Of a DNA stretch of 46,483 nt, positions 16,186 to 25,321 are shown piece after piece (the stretch's first letter is position 1; each line of letters opens with the position of its first letter). This stretch comes from Nitrospirota bacterium. Lineage in GTDB: Bacteria; Nitrospirota; Thermodesulfovibrionia; Thermodesulfovibrionales; Magnetobacteriaceae. The notes below the pieces were generated by a model that was not told the origin of the DNA, searched no databases, and saw only the letters and a program-made list of their open reading frames with translations. The DNA lies in NCBI GenBank assembly GCA_015233045.1, contig JADFYL010000003.1:1-46483 (forward strand), written 5' to 3'. Both the position numbers and the translations under genes were made by a program.

Positions 16186-17628
16186 ATGGCATATAAAGAT
16201 TTGAGTGATTTCATAAGGACGCTGGAAAAGAAGGCCCTGCTCAGGCGCGTGAAGGCAGAGGTTGACCCTGTGCTTGAGATTGCGGCGATCAATGATAGAA
16301 TAGTGAAACAGGGTGGGGCGGCGCTGTTGTTTGAGCGCTGCAAGGGTTCTGAGTTCGCCTGTGCGGTAAACCTCTTCGGTTCCTATGAGAGGATGTGCCT
16401 CGCCCTCGGTGTAGAGTCAATTGATTCAATAGGGAAGGAGATAGTCGAATTCTTAGAACCTGAAATCCCCACTAATTTTATTGACAAGCTCAGGGCGCTG
16501 CCGATGTTAAAACGCCTTGCCGATTTTTTCCCTTCATACGTCAGGCACGGGCAGTGTAAAGATGTGATAATAAGAAATAACCCATCTCTGTTTGCCCTTC
16601 CTATCTTAAAGACATGGCCAGAGGACGGCGGCAGATTTATTACCCTGCCTATGGTGTTCACCAAAGACCCTGAGACCGGTGAGAGAAACTGCGGCATGTA
16701 CAGGATGCAGGTCTATGACGACACCACAACGGGGATGCACTGGCATATGCACAAAGACGGCGCGAGGCACTACAAAAAGGCGGAGAAGCTGGGAAGGCGC
16801 CTTGATGTGGCCGTCGTCATCGGCGCGGACCCGGCAACGCTTTATACAGCCACAGCGCCACTGCCCGAGGGCATAGACGAGATGCTCTTCGCCGGGTTCT
16901 TAAGGAAGTCCCCCGTTGAGCTTATTAAATGTGAAACCGTCGCCCTTGAAGTCCCCGCCAATGCCGAGTTCGTCCTTGAAGGCTATGTCGAGCCGTTTGA
17001 ACGGCGCACAGAAGGGCCGTTTGGTGACCATACCGGCTATTACTCCTTAGCCGACGAGTTCCCCGTCTTTCATCTTACATGTATCACGCACAGAAAAAAT
17101 GCTATTTATCCGGCCACTATCGTAGGGAAGCCTCCTATGGAGGATTGTTTTATAGCAAAGGCGACAGAGAGGATTTTTCTGCCGCTACTAAGAAAACAAC
17201 TCCCCGAAATTATTGATATGAACCTGCCCCTTGAGGGCGTGTTTCATAACATAGCCCTTATATCAATAGATAAGCGTTACCCCGGCCACGCCAGAAAGGT
17301 GATGTATGCCCTCTGGGGTATGGGACAGATGAGTTTTACCAAGATGATTGTCATTGTGGACAAGTGGGTGGACGTTCAAAACCCCTCAGAAGTCGTCTGG
17401 AGAATAGGAAACAATGTTGACCCCAAAAGAGATACCGTAATTGTTGAAGGACCGCTGGATGTTCTTGAACATGCCTCCGCAATACCAGCCTACGGCGGCA
17501 AGATTGGCATAGACGCCACAAAAAAACTTGCCTCCGAAGGGTTTACGCGGAATTGGCCTGATGACATCGCGATGTCTGCTGAAATCATCGCCCTCGTCAA
17601 TAAGCGTTGGCCTGAGTATGGTTTATAA
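16186..17628 (+). CDS. UbiD-family prenylated-FMN decarboxylase
   Basis: 480 residues from ATG 16186; the frame is open for 23 more codons upstream but these cross the -10 box. UbiD signatures include AVNLFGSYERMCLALG, MHWHMHKDGARHY in the prFMN/metal-binding part, EGPFGDHTGYYS and NPSEVVWRIGNNVDPKRD. UbiD enzymes decarboxylate aromatic or unsaturated acids using prenyl-FMN made by UbiX. In anaerobes without ubiquinone, members of this length often serve menaquinone synthesis through the futalosine route; that substrate is inferred, not shown. No UbiX gene lies nearby. A dispersed palindromic repeat lies 24 bases after the stop. Confidence 0.88.
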   Translation: MAYKDLSDFIRTLEKKALLRRVKAEVDPVLEIAAINDRIVKQGGAALLFERCKGSEFACAVNLFGSYERMCLALGVESIDSIGKEIVEFLEPEIPTNFIDKLRALPMLKRLADFFPSYVRHGQCKDVIIRNNPSLFALPILKTWPEDGGRFITLPMVFTKDPETGERNCGMYRMQVYDDTTTGMHWHMHKDGARHYKKAEKLGRRLDVAVVIGADPATLYTATAPLPEGIDEMLFAGFLRKSPVELIKCETVALEVPANAEFVLEGYVEPFERRTEGPFGDHTGYYSLADEFPVFHLTCITHRKNAIYPATIVGKPPMEDCFIAKATERIFLPLLRKQLPEIIDMNLPLEGVFHNIALISIDKRYPGHARKVMYALWGMGQMSFTKMIVIVDKWVDVQNPSEVVWRIGNNVDPKRDTVIVEGPLDVLEHASAIPAYGGKIGIDATKKLASEGFTRNWPDDIAMSAEIIALVNKRWPEYGL

Positions 17629-17652
17629 AAGATGAAAGATAAAAAGATAAAA

Positions 17653-17760
17653 GGATTAACGACGAAGGGGGGGTAACCCCCCCTTCACCCCGTAAATCTC
17701 ACCGCGTTTTATTCATTAATTTCAGGCTGCCGCTCGTTGGCGGCTTCAGCGTCTCCGGCT
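17653..17760 (+). repeat. Dispersed palindromic repeat, copy A (full two-module form)
   Basis: Module 1: GGATTAACGAC then a 10-bp perfect stem at 17664-17686 (GAAGGGGGGG, loop TAA, CCCCCCCTTC) and ACCCCGTAAAT. Module 2: hairpin GCCGC (17729-17733) and GCGGC (17740-17744) followed by TTCAG and CTCCGGCT. The same order recurs at 22365-22470 (inverted) and 27205-27308, and module 1 alone at 34588-34636. It lies between the UbiD-like gene and gatA. Confidence 0.85.
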
Positions 17761-17793
17761 GTCATGGGTCGAAAAATGTGTCCAGTCAAAATG

Positions 17794-17823
17794 TTGCACT
17801 TGCTGTCTTAATCGTGATAGAAT
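17794..17823 (+). promoter_or_regulatory. Sigma-70-type promoter of gatA
   Basis: TTGCAC (17794-17799) and TAGAAT (17818-17823) are 18 bases apart, and transcription would start about 50 bases before the gatA start codon. It lies downstream of the dispersed repeat. Confidence 0.5.
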
Positions 17824-17881
17824 CATCAATAACGATAGAGTCAATAGTTAATGTCTAAAGAAACACGGGAGGTAGTTTTAT

Positions 17882-19342
17882 TTGGAACTATTCAGGCTTA
17901 CAATAGCGGAAGCGGCGGGGCTTATTTCAAAAAATGAATTGACCCCACTGGCCCTCACAGAGTCAGTTATGGGCAGGATTGGGGCGCTTGACAGCCTTGT
18001 CGGCGCGTACATAACCGTGACAAAAGATATTGCAATGGAACAAGCCGGGCGTTTATCAGCAGGCAGCGGCAACAGCCCCCTCCACGGTATCCCAATGGCT
18101 ATCAAAGACAACATGTGCGTTAAGGGTGTGCGTACTACGTGTGCCTCTAAGATACTTGAGAATTTCATTCCCCCATACGAAAGCACCGTAACGACTAAAC
18201 TTCATGAGGCCGGATACTGTCTCACCGGAAAGACCAATCTTGATGAGTTTGCCATGGGCTCATCAACAGAGAACTCCGGGTTTTTTACGACGAAAAACCC
18301 ATGGGACATCACCCGTGCCCCCGGCGGCAGCAGCGGCGGCTCTGCGGCAGCAGTGGCGGCCGATATGTGCATCGCCGCCATTGGTTCTGACACCGGCGGG
18401 TCAATCCGCCAGCCGGCGTCATTTTGCGGCGTCGTAGGGCTTAAACCCACATACGGCCTCGTATCAAGGTTCGGCCTCGTGGCCTTTGCCTCGTCACTTG
18501 ACCAGATTGGCCCGATTACTAAGACAGTGGAGGACGCTGCAATCGTGTTAAATGCGATAGCTGGCGGTGACAACAGAGACTCAACCTCAGCCCACAACGC
18601 CATCCCCGATTACACTGCGTCCATGTCAGGAGATTTGCAGGGTATTAATTTGCAGGGCATCAAAATAGGTATACCGGAGGAGTATTTCATTGATGGCATG
18701 GACAGAGAGGTTGAGGCGGCGGTAAGGGCTGCGATAGGGGAGATGCGACGGCTTGGTGCCGAGGTTGTCTCTATCAAATTGCCTCACACGGCTTACGCGG
18801 TGGCCGCTTATTATATCATCGCCACAAGTGAGGCAAGCTCCAATCTCGCACGGTACGACGGCGTAAAGTACGGCATGAGGGTTAGTGGCAGCGACCTTAT
18901 CAGCACGTACATGGAGACGCGCGCTAAGGGATTCGGGCAAGAGGTCAAACGGAGGATAATGCTTGGGACATACGCCCTTTCCTCAGGTTATTATGACGCG
19001 TACTATAAGAAGGCACAGCAGGTGCGCACACTTATAAAGAGGGATTTTGACGAGGCGTTTAAGCTTGTTGATGTTATTGCCACGCCCACATCGCCAACGA
19101 CGGCGTTTAAGATTGGCGAAAAGGCCGATGACCCTCTCCAAATGTACCTAAGCGATATTTTTACTATATCAGTAAATCTTGCCGGAGTACCGGCAATATC
19201 CATTCCCTGCGGTTTTGACTCGGGCGGTCTGCCCGTAGGGCTTCAACTGATAGGAAGACATTTCGACGAGGCGGTGATATTAAAGGCTGGCCACGCATAC
19301 GAACGCTCCGCGGGTTGGTACGAGAGGAGGCCGTCTATATGA
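17882..19342 (+). CDS. gatA: Asp-tRNA(Asn)/Glu-tRNA(Gln) amidotransferase subunit A
   Basis: 486 residues of the amidase-signature family. The catalytic Ser-cisSer-Lys triad is present: Lys75 in MAIKDNM, Ser150 in GGSSGGS and Ser174 in [12 protein letters not shown]. GatA releases ammonia from glutamine for use by GatB. The start codon is TTG with GGGAGGT 8 bases upstream; no ATG fits. The stop overlaps the gatB ATG by four bases. No gatC is found before or after, so the small third subunit must be elsewhere. Confidence 0.96.
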   Translation: MELFRLTIAEAAGLISKNELTPLALTESVMGRIGALDSLVGAYITVTKDIAMEQAGRLSAGSGNSPLHGIPMAIKDNMCVKGVRTTCASKILENFIPPYESTVTTKLHEAGYCLTGKTNLDEFAMGSSTENSGFFTTKNPWDITRAPGGSSGGSAAAVAADMCIAAIGSDTGGSIRQPASFCGVVGLKPTYGLVSRFGLVAFASSLDQIGPITKTVEDAAIVLNAIAGGDNRDSTSAHNAIPDYTASMSGDLQGINLQGIKIGIPEEYFIDGMDREVEAAVRAAIGEMRRLGAEVVSIKLPHTAYAVAAYYIIATSEASSNLARYDGVKYGMRVSGSDLISTYMETRAKGFGQEVKRRIMLGTYALSSGYYDAYYKKAQQVRTLIKRDFDEAFKLVDVIATPTSPTTAFKIGEKADDPLQMYLSDIFTISVNLAGVPAISIPCGFDSGGLPVGLQLIGRHFDEAVILKAGHAYERSAGWYERRPSI

Positions 19343-20784
19343 AAATCGTTAACGACTATGAAACCGTCATAGGGCTTGAGATTCACGCCCAAATGAGCAC
19401 ACAATCGAAGATGTTCTGCGGCTGCCCGACACGCTTCGGCGAAGAGCCCAACACGCAGACCTGCCCGGTATGTATAGGAATGCCCGGCGTGCTGCCAGTG
19501 ATAAATAAGCTTGCGCTTGAGTTTACGATAAAGACGGGGGTTGCGCTGGGCTGCAAAATATCACCGTTTAGTAGATTTGCCCGCAAGAATTATTTTTATC
19601 CAGACCTGCCCAAAGGCTATCAAATAAGCCAGTATGAGTTGCCCATCTGCGAAGGGGGTTTTGTTACGCTGCTTGTGGATGATGATGAAGGAGGAGAAAG
19701 GCGCATAAACCTTACGAGGATTCACATGGAGGAGGATGCGGGCAAAAATATCCACGAAGGGGCGGGCAGCTTTAGTTATGTTGATTTAAACCGCGCCGGA
19801 GTGCCGCTGATGGAGATAGTGTCCGAACCGGACATAAAAACTCCGAAAGAGGCGGCGGCCTATGTGCGTAAAATAAGGACGATATTAAGATACCTCAAAG
19901 TGTGCGATGGGAATATGGAGGAAGGCTCTCTGCGCTGTGACGCCAATGTATCACTAAGGCCGCAGGGCGTGAAGGAGCTGGGCGTAAAGACTGAGATAAA
20001 AAATATCAACTCTTTCAAATTCATAGAAAAGGCGCTGGAGTATGAAATTCAGAGACAGAAGCGCATACTAAACGAAGGTGGGCGTATTATACAGGAGACA
20101 AGGCTCTGGAACACGACAACCGGCATGACCGAATCCATGCGCTCAAAGGAAGAGGCACATGACTATAGATATTTCCCTGAGCCAGACCTCGTGCCGCTCA
20201 TAGTTGATGAGGGCTGGATAGCACAGATAAGAAAAGAAATCCCTGAGCTGCCTGATGACAAGAGGCAAAGATTTATCAACGATTACAGGCTGCCGCCTTA
20301 CGACGCCGAATTCTTGGTGGCGGAGGAAGTGGCGGCCGATTACTTTGAGGATACCGTAAGGCTGGGTTCTAATCCTAAGGATGTAAGCAACTGGATGATG
20401 GGCGAGATGATGAGGTTGGCAAAAGAAAAAGGTAAATCCGATGTGCCTCCTGTGATGCCAGCGCACCTCAACGGCCTGATAAAACTGGTGGCCGACGGTA
20501 CGATTAATTTAAAGACCGCTAAAATCGTCTTTGAGGACATGTTTAACACCGGCAAGTCAGCAGAGGAACTGGTTAAAGAAAAAGGACTTGTGCAGATTTC
20601 TGACGTTGGGCAACTTGAGACCACAGTAGAGGCTGTTATAACCGAAAACCCTAACGAGACGGCACGATACAAGGCCGGTGAGACAAAGCTGACGGGATTT
20701 TTCGTAGGCGAGGTAATGAAGAAGACAAAGGGAAAGGCCAACCCAAAGGCCGTCAACGAGATACTAAGGAGGTTACTGGGTTGA
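19339..20784 (+). CDS. gatB: Asp-tRNA(Asn)/Glu-tRNA(Gln) amidotransferase subunit B
   Basis: 481 residues from ATG 19339 (ATGA overlap with gatA, GAGAGGAGG 8 bases upstream). It has the GatB signatures VIGLEIHAQ near the N-terminus, the zinc Cys set in [10 protein letters not shown] and [27 protein letters not shown], and the C-terminal GatB/YqeY helical domain. GatB binds the misacylated tRNA, phosphorylates the side chain and transfers the amide. Its presence implies that the organism makes Gln-tRNA or Asn-tRNA by the indirect route. Confidence 0.97.
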   Translation: MKIVNDYETVIGLEIHAQMSTQSKMFCGCPTRFGEEPNTQTCPVCIGMPGVLPVINKLALEFTIKTGVALGCKISPFSRFARKNYFYPDLPKGYQISQYELPICEGGFVTLLVDDDEGGERRINLTRIHMEEDAGKNIHEGAGSFSYVDLNRAGVPLMEIVSEPDIKTPKEAAAYVRKIRTILRYLKVCDGNMEEGSLRCDANVSLRPQGVKELGVKTEIKNINSFKFIEKALEYEIQRQKRILNEGGRIIQETRLWNTTTGMTESMRSKEEAHDYRYFPEPDLVPLIVDEGWIAQIRKEIPELPDDKRQRFINDYRLPPYDAEFLVAEEVAADYFEDTVRLGSNPKDVSNWMMGEMMRLAKEKGKSDVPPVMPAHLNGLIKLVADGTINLKTAKIVFEDMFNTGKSAEELVKEKGLVQISDVGQLETTVEAVITENPNETARYKAGETKLTGFFVGEVMKKTKGKANPKAVNEILRRLLG

Positions 20785-21353
20785 CACAAGTGGGCGCTGA
20801 GGGTATTAACGGCGGCGAACTGCTTGATATCGTCACACCTGACGGGCAGGTAATCGGGCAGGCCAGACGCGGCGAAGCCCACGGCAACAATGAGCTGCTC
20901 CATCGTGTCGTACACGTGTTCGTATTTAATGTTGAGGGAAAACTCCTGCTGCAGAAGCGTTCGATGACAAAGGACGTGGCCCCCGGCGTGTGGGACACCT
21001 CGGTAGGTGGGCATGTGGATTTGGGGGAGACAATAGAGGCGGCGGTATTTCGTGAGATGGAGGAGGAACTGGGCATTACAATGCCTGTCCCTGAAGGGTG
21101 GGGCGAGGGGCCGCCATGCAGTTGCGCCGCGCCACGGTTTATGTACAAGTACATTCACTCAAATCAAATAGAATCAGAACTCGTGCATTCATACTCTTAC
21201 ATACACAATGGAGAGATAGTTTTTAATACCGATGAGATAGATGAGGTCCGGTACTGGGATTTAGACGAGATAAAAGATACCCTCGGCAAGGGGATTTTAA
21301 GCGGCAATTTTGAACACGAGTTCGCCAATTACCTAAACTGGTCTGGGCGATAG
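20781..21353 (+). CDS. Nudix hydrolase (YfcD/IDI-like)
   Basis: 190 residues. The Nudix box G-x5-E-x7-RE-x2-EE-x-G spans residues 77-99 (Gly77, Glu83, Arg91, Glu92, Glu95, Glu96, Gly98). The N-terminal layout, ELLDIVTPDGQVIGQARRGE then LLHRVVHVFVFN, is shared with YfcD and isopentenyl-diphosphate isomerase relatives, which act on nucleoside- or isoprenoid-diphosphate compounds. The start is TTG in a TTGA overlap with the gatB stop; AAGGAGG lies 8 bases upstream. The substrate cannot be told from the sequence. Confidence 0.88.
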   Translation: MTQVGAEGINGGELLDIVTPDGQVIGQARRGEAHGNNELLHRVVHVFVFNVEGKLLLQKRSMTKDVAPGVWDTSVGGHVDLGETIEAAVFREMEEELGITMPVPEGWGEGPPCSCAAPRFMYKYIHSNQIESELVHSYSYIHNGEIVFNTDEIDEVRYWDLDEIKDTLGKGILSGNFEHEFANYLNWSGR

Positions 21354-21362
21354 ACGCTGAAA

Positions 21363-22352
21363 ATGCGAAGATGGCTGCTGATTGTCCTGTGTGCGGTGCT
21401 TGTCGTTTGCCTCTGGAAGTATTATGGCTCAGAGAAAGCGACCGAGGATGCCGCGGTTGAGGCGCACCCGCCGCAGACTATCGCACCCATCGCTGAGGCA
21501 CACCCGCCGCCCGCCACGCCCATCGCTGAGGCGCTACGGCGGATTAACAACTCCCGGAGTTCCCACGGCCTGCCGCCGGTGAATCTTGATGACACTGCGT
21601 CCAGGGCAGCCCAGAGACACTGTGAGGCAATGGCCGCGGAGGATTTCTTCGGCCATATTGGACTAAACGGTTCACGCCCGTTCCACCGCTATAATCTTGA
21701 TGAGGGCGGTGATGGGCATATCGCTGAAAACGTCTGCCTCTTTAAGAGTTCCACGGCAATTGCGACAGACCAGACGACCGTTACCGGCCTTGCAATAAAG
21801 GGGCACGGCATGTTCATGGCCGAGGTGCCACCCGATGACGGCCATAGGCGTAATATTCTCGAAAAACGGCACAATTATATCGGCATAGGGGCATTCGTTA
21901 AAGATGGAAACTATACATACTGTGAAGAGTTTTTAGATAAATATATAGAAATATCAGGCCCGTCGCAAAAGACTATCCCCCTTGGGGATGACCTCGTATT
22001 TACGGGCAGGGTGATAGACCCGGGTCAGTATGGCCTGTACATGGTATCTGTAACTTATGACGCGGCATTAATCCCACCAGCCAATCCAAAATCCCAGCCG
22101 ACATCATACAAGGACGCCGGTGCACAGAAGGCGACCATTGTGCCCCCATGGGATTTCAACAAAGACGGCAGACACTTTGATGTGAGAAGCGGCGAATTTT
22201 CCATATCCATAAAAATACACAAAAAGGGATACTACTACATCATCTTCTATTTAAAAGAAGACCCGTCGTCTATCCCATACGCGGGTGGCAGCGCACGCGT
22301 ATCCACAGAGGACGGTTTTGCCGGTGGCGCGCAGGTTATCAGGGTGATTTAA
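21363..22352 (+). CDS. CAP/SCP (YkwD-like) domain protein, membrane-anchored or exported
   Basis: 329 residues. The N-terminus has a signal or anchor segment (WLLIVLCAVLVVCLW, about 4-18), then a Pro-rich linker with a duplicated APIAEAHPPP-like word, then a CAP domain (about 55-190) with the conserved His98 (FFGHIG), Glu122 (AENVCLF) and GHRRNIL (160-166). The region after about 195 is a beta-rich domain without an obvious family. CAP proteins occur in the cell envelope, often as proteases or lipid binders; bacterial roles are poorly defined. It follows the Nudix gene by nine bases and ends next to an inverted copy of the dispersed repeat. Confidence 0.8.
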   Translation: MRRWLLIVLCAVLVVCLWKYYGSEKATEDAAVEAHPPQTIAPIAEAHPPPATPIAEALRRINNSRSSHGLPPVNLDDTASRAAQRHCEAMAAEDFFGHIGLNGSRPFHRYNLDEGGDGHIAENVCLFKSSTAIATDQTTVTGLAIKGHGMFMAEVPPDDGHRRNILEKRHNYIGIGAFVKDGNYTYCEEFLDKYIEISGPSQKTIPLGDDLVFTGRVIDPGQYGLYMVSVTYDAALIPPANPKSQPTSYKDAGAQKATIVPPWDFNKDGRHFDVRSGEFSISIKIHKKGYYYIIFYLKEDPSSIPYAGGSARVSTEDGFAGGAQVIRVI

Positions 22353-22364
22353 GGGACGGCGTGC

Positions 22365-22470
22365 CCGGAGTACTGAAGCCGCCAACGGGCGGCAGCCAAA
22401 ACGCAATAGACAAAGCGTGGACGAAATTTACGGGGTGAAGGGGGGGTTACCCCCCCTTCGTCGTTAATCC
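22365..22470 (-). repeat. Dispersed palindromic repeat, copy B (inverted, full form)
   Basis: Read on the minus strand, the first 45 bases are identical to copy A, with the stem at 22437-22459. Module 2 has GCCGCC and GGCGGC around CGTT, a 6-bp stem. It sits between two convergent genes and supplies the stop codon (22464-22466) of the minus-strand kinase gene. Confidence 0.85.
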
Positions 22471-24107
22471 TCTTTCGGTATATTCCTTGGCAGCAATACC
22501 TTGACTGCGGTGCCTTCGCCCTCAGTGCTTTCTATTTCTAACCTGCCGTTGTGGGCTTTGATGATGCCATAACTTATGGACAGGCCTAGTCCGGTTCCCT
22601 GGCCGACTTCTTTTGTCGTAAAAAACGGCTCAAGCACCCTTTCCTTTATAGTTGGAGACATCCCTATCCCGTTATCGCTTACTACGACGGCCACAGGGCT
22701 ATTTTCGTCGTCTTGCATGACAGTTATTTTCAGGCATTTATTGTAATTTGTGCAGTCGGGGTCTTTCATTGCCTTAATCAGCCTGGATTTCTCGTTCATC
22801 GCGTCTCTGGAGTTAGTTATCAGGTTTATCCACACCTGCTCAAGTCGAAAAGGTTCGCCTGTAATCCTTGCTATGGAGGAAGGAAATTCTTTAACGACCT
22901 CTATCTCATGCAGCCTGAGCTGCTCGTCCAGAAGACCGAACGCGCTTTCAATCGTATCAACGACATTGACTTCTGTAAATTTCAATGTGTCCTGCCTTGA
23001 GAATGTCCTTATGTGCTGGATTATCTTTGCCATTCTCTTTACTGACGCCTCTATGTCGTTAAGGCCGGATTCTATCTCTGGCCGCGTCAATCTATCCCTT
23101 TCGAGCATTTTGCGAAAACTCTTGGCAACGAGGGCTATGCCGCCCAGAGGCTGGTTCATCTCATGGGCGATGCCGGCTGACATCTCACCAAGCGTTGTCA
23201 GTTTCGACGTATGAAAGAGTTTTACCTGAATATTATCAAGCTCAGATGTGCGTTCCTGTATCCTTCTTTCAAGTTCTTCGTTCATCTTTGCTATAATCTC
23301 GTGGGATATTTTAAGCTCTCTGTTTCTGTACAGGCGGGTTCGGTTGAGGTTTATCCTTTCTATTGTCTTATTGACTGAGAGAAGCAACTCGTCAAGATTG
23401 ATGGGCTTGGTTATATAATCAGCCGCCCCTGCCCTAAGCGACCTGACCGCGTATTCATTGTCCTTAATGCCGGTTAATATGATGCACTCGATATCCTTGT
23501 AGTAGCTCTTTGCCCGCTTTAAAACCTCGATGCCGTCCATGTCGCCCATTCGTATATCCGTAATGACCACATCTATTTTATTGAATTCGATAATTTCCAG
23601 GCCGTCCTGCCCGCTTACAGCGGTAAATACCTCAAAACCCTCCTTCTTAAAAAATATTCCCAGCCTTCTGACAACCAGCTCGTCATCGTCTATTATTAAT
23701 ATGGAGTTGCTGCCGATAAGCATGTCTTTTTCGGAGAGTTTCTCTTGCGCCCTGCCAAGGGCAGCGTGGAACTCCTCCATGTTGAAGGGCTTTTCTATAT
23801 AGTCAATCGCGCCAGACCTCAGTGACTGAACGGCCAAATCAAGATTCCCATATCCGGTCATCACAATAAGCTCACACTCTGGCCTCATCCCCTTTAATCT
23901 CTTTAGAAGATTGATGCCATCAATGTCGGGAAGGTTTATGTCTATAATGACGATACCCACGTCGCCGCGGCCCAGCGCCTCAATGGCCGACTTGCCGTCT
24001 GCCGCTGTAACGACATTATAAAACCCCCTTGATATCTCCTTCTCTAATTGCTCCCTGATTATCCTGTCATCATCAACAATAAGCACTGTTGTCTTATTTG
24101 AAGTCAC
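22464..24107 (-). CDS. REC-REC-histidine kinase
   Basis: 547 residues, no membrane segment. Two receiver domains, both intact: Asp56 (IIDINLP) and Asp184 (VITDIRM), each with the conserved T and KP residues. A coiled linker (about 250-295) leads to HisKA with His315 in GEMSAGIAHEMNQPLGG and a HATPase domain ending in a GTGLGLSISYGII box. Kinases with N-terminal receivers are commonly controlled by phosphorylation from another kinase. The start is GTG in a GTGA overlap with the upstream gene, with AAGGT upstream. The stop codon lies in dispersed repeat B. The first 270 residues are paralogous to the upstream REC-REC-PAS protein. Confidence 0.9.
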   Translation of the reverse strand: MTSNKTTVLIVDDDRIIREQLEKEISRGFYNVVTAADGKSAIEALGRGDVGIVIIDINLPDIDGINLLKRLKGMRPECELIVMTGYGNLDLAVQSLRSGAIDYIEKPFNMEEFHAALGRAQEKLSEKDMLIGSNSILIIDDDELVVRRLGIFFKKEGFEVFTAVSGQDGLEIIEFNKIDVVITDIRMGDMDGIEVLKRAKSYYKDIECIILTGIKDNEYAVRSLRAGAADYITKPINLDELLLSVNKTIERINLNRTRLYRNRELKISHEIIAKMNEELERRIQERTSELDNIQVKLFHTSKLTTLGEMSAGIAHEMNQPLGGIALVAKSFRKMLERDRLTRPEIESGLNDIEASVKRMAKIIQHIRTFSRQDTLKFTEVNVVDTIESAFGLLDEQLRLHEIEVVKEFPSSIARITGEPFRLEQVWINLITNSRDAMNEKSRLIKAMKDPDCTNYNKCLKITVMQDDENSPVAVVVSDNGIGMSPTIKERVLEPFFTTKEVGQGTGLGLSISYGIIKAHNGRLEIESTEGEGTAVKVLLPRNIPKED

Positions 24108-25321
24108 ACTGACCTTTCGCCGCGAACGGCAATCAGGACATAACTGTCCCTCACATCCCCCACAATCGTAACCAAGGTAAGAGTAAGGGATGAGAAATCA
24201 CCTGTCTTTATGATTTCTATGTTGCCCGGCGTCTCATAAAGCCTGTCCATCGTCTCTGTCAATTGCGGCAACGTAAGTTCCTTTACCCCCATTTTTTTCA
24301 TAATCTCTATCATAGGCTCATCTAACTTATCGCAGCGTCCCCCTATTATGGATGTGAGAGATTGGTTGACATAAACTATAGTGAAATCCCTCCTTATCAC
24401 AAGGATTGACGTAGGGATGGCGTCTAAAAGTCTTTGGGCGAAGTCCGTCGCTTGTTTTACGACCGAATTGTGCAGGTTGATTATTATTTCCTGCTCGGCG
24501 GTTACCTGGGCGATTACCTGTCTGGCAAGTTCAAGCTCACGATTGCGGTATTTTAATGCCCTGTCAAGGCGCAGTTTCTCTAAGGCCTTTTCCACCGACA
24601 TTAACAACTGGTCAATGTCAACGGGTTTTTTTATAAAATTTATTGCCCCGTCGCGCAGCGCCTGTATAGCGCTCTCCTCGTCGCCGTATCCTGTGAAGAC
24701 TATCGCCTCGAAATCTTTGCTCATGTCCCTCATTTTATGCAAGGCCACAAGTCCGTTCATAACAGGCATTGTAATGTCTGTTATGACGATGTCTATTTTG
24801 GCAAGCCCAAACGTCCTGACCGCGTCCTCACCGTTTTCGGCCTCAATGACCATCCAGTTTTCCTTTGCCAGAACCCTCGCAAGGCGTTTGCGTGGCAGCT
24901 CCTCGTCTTCAACCAGGAGTATTATAGGCTGAACATAGTGCTCGTCTCTCGCGACCACTCTTTCTCTTGCCCTTCCAAGTGTCATGCTGAGGGCTTCAAG
25001 GTCAATCGGTTTTTTTAAATAGTCAAGGACGCCCTCACGAAGGGCCATAACGGCGGTATCGGTCTCTCCATAGCCGGTAAACAGAATTACATCGGTATCC
25101 GGCGACAGGCGCTTGACCGTAGTGATGACCTCCATCCCGTCAATGCCAGGCATTTTCATATCAGTTAAAACTATGTCCGGCTTTTCTGAACGAAACAACT
25201 CAATGCCGGTGTGGCCGTCCGCGGCCTGGATTACATCAAATCTCTCCTTTTGAATATACTTCGCCAGTTGCTTTCTGACTACCTCATCGTCTTCGATTAG
25301 TAGAACCTTATGTAGTAGCAT
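24104..25321 (-). CDS. REC-REC-PAS protein without catalytic domain
   Basis: 405 residues. Two receivers with Asp54 (VLTDMKMPG) and Asp182 (VITDITMPVMNG), then a helix sharing YRNREL with the downstream kinase, then a PAS domain (about 297-400). There is no HATPase, DNA-binding or cyclic-nucleotide domain, so it looks like a phospho-regulated adaptor. It overlaps its upstream kinase gene by 14 bases and its downstream kinase gene by four, strongly suggesting a three-gene operon. GAGGGAGAAAGAG precedes the ATG. The C-terminus ends in RGERSV soon after the PAS fold, so truncation of a longer kinase cannot be excluded. Confidence 0.88.
   Translation of the reverse strand: MLLHKVLLIEDDEVVRKQLAKYIQKERFDVIQAADGHTGIELFRSEKPDIVLTDMKMPGIDGMEVITTVKRLSPDTDVILFTGYGETDTAVMALREGVLDYLKKPIDLEALSMTLGRARERVVARDEHYVQPIILLVEDEELPRKRLARVLAKENWMVIEAENGEDAVRTFGLAKIDIVITDITMPVMNGLVALHKMRDMSKDFEAIVFTGYGDEESAIQALRDGAINFIKKPVDIDQLLMSVEKALEKLRLDRALKYRNRELELARQVIAQVTAEQEIIINLHNSVVKQATDFAQRLLDAIPTSILVIRRDFTIVYVNQSLTSIIGGRCDKLDEPMIEIMKKMGVKELTLPQLTETMDRLYETPGNIEIIKTGDFSSLTLTLVTIVGDVRDSYVLIAVRGERSV

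Noticed and set aside
17664-17686. Dispersed palindrome as a classical factor-independent terminator
   Set aside because: A strong stem is present but no T run follows on either strand; end mapping would be needed.
20340-21158. 272-codon minus-strand frame over gatB and the Nudix gene
   Set aside because: It is fully antisense to two well-supported genes and shows no family motif.
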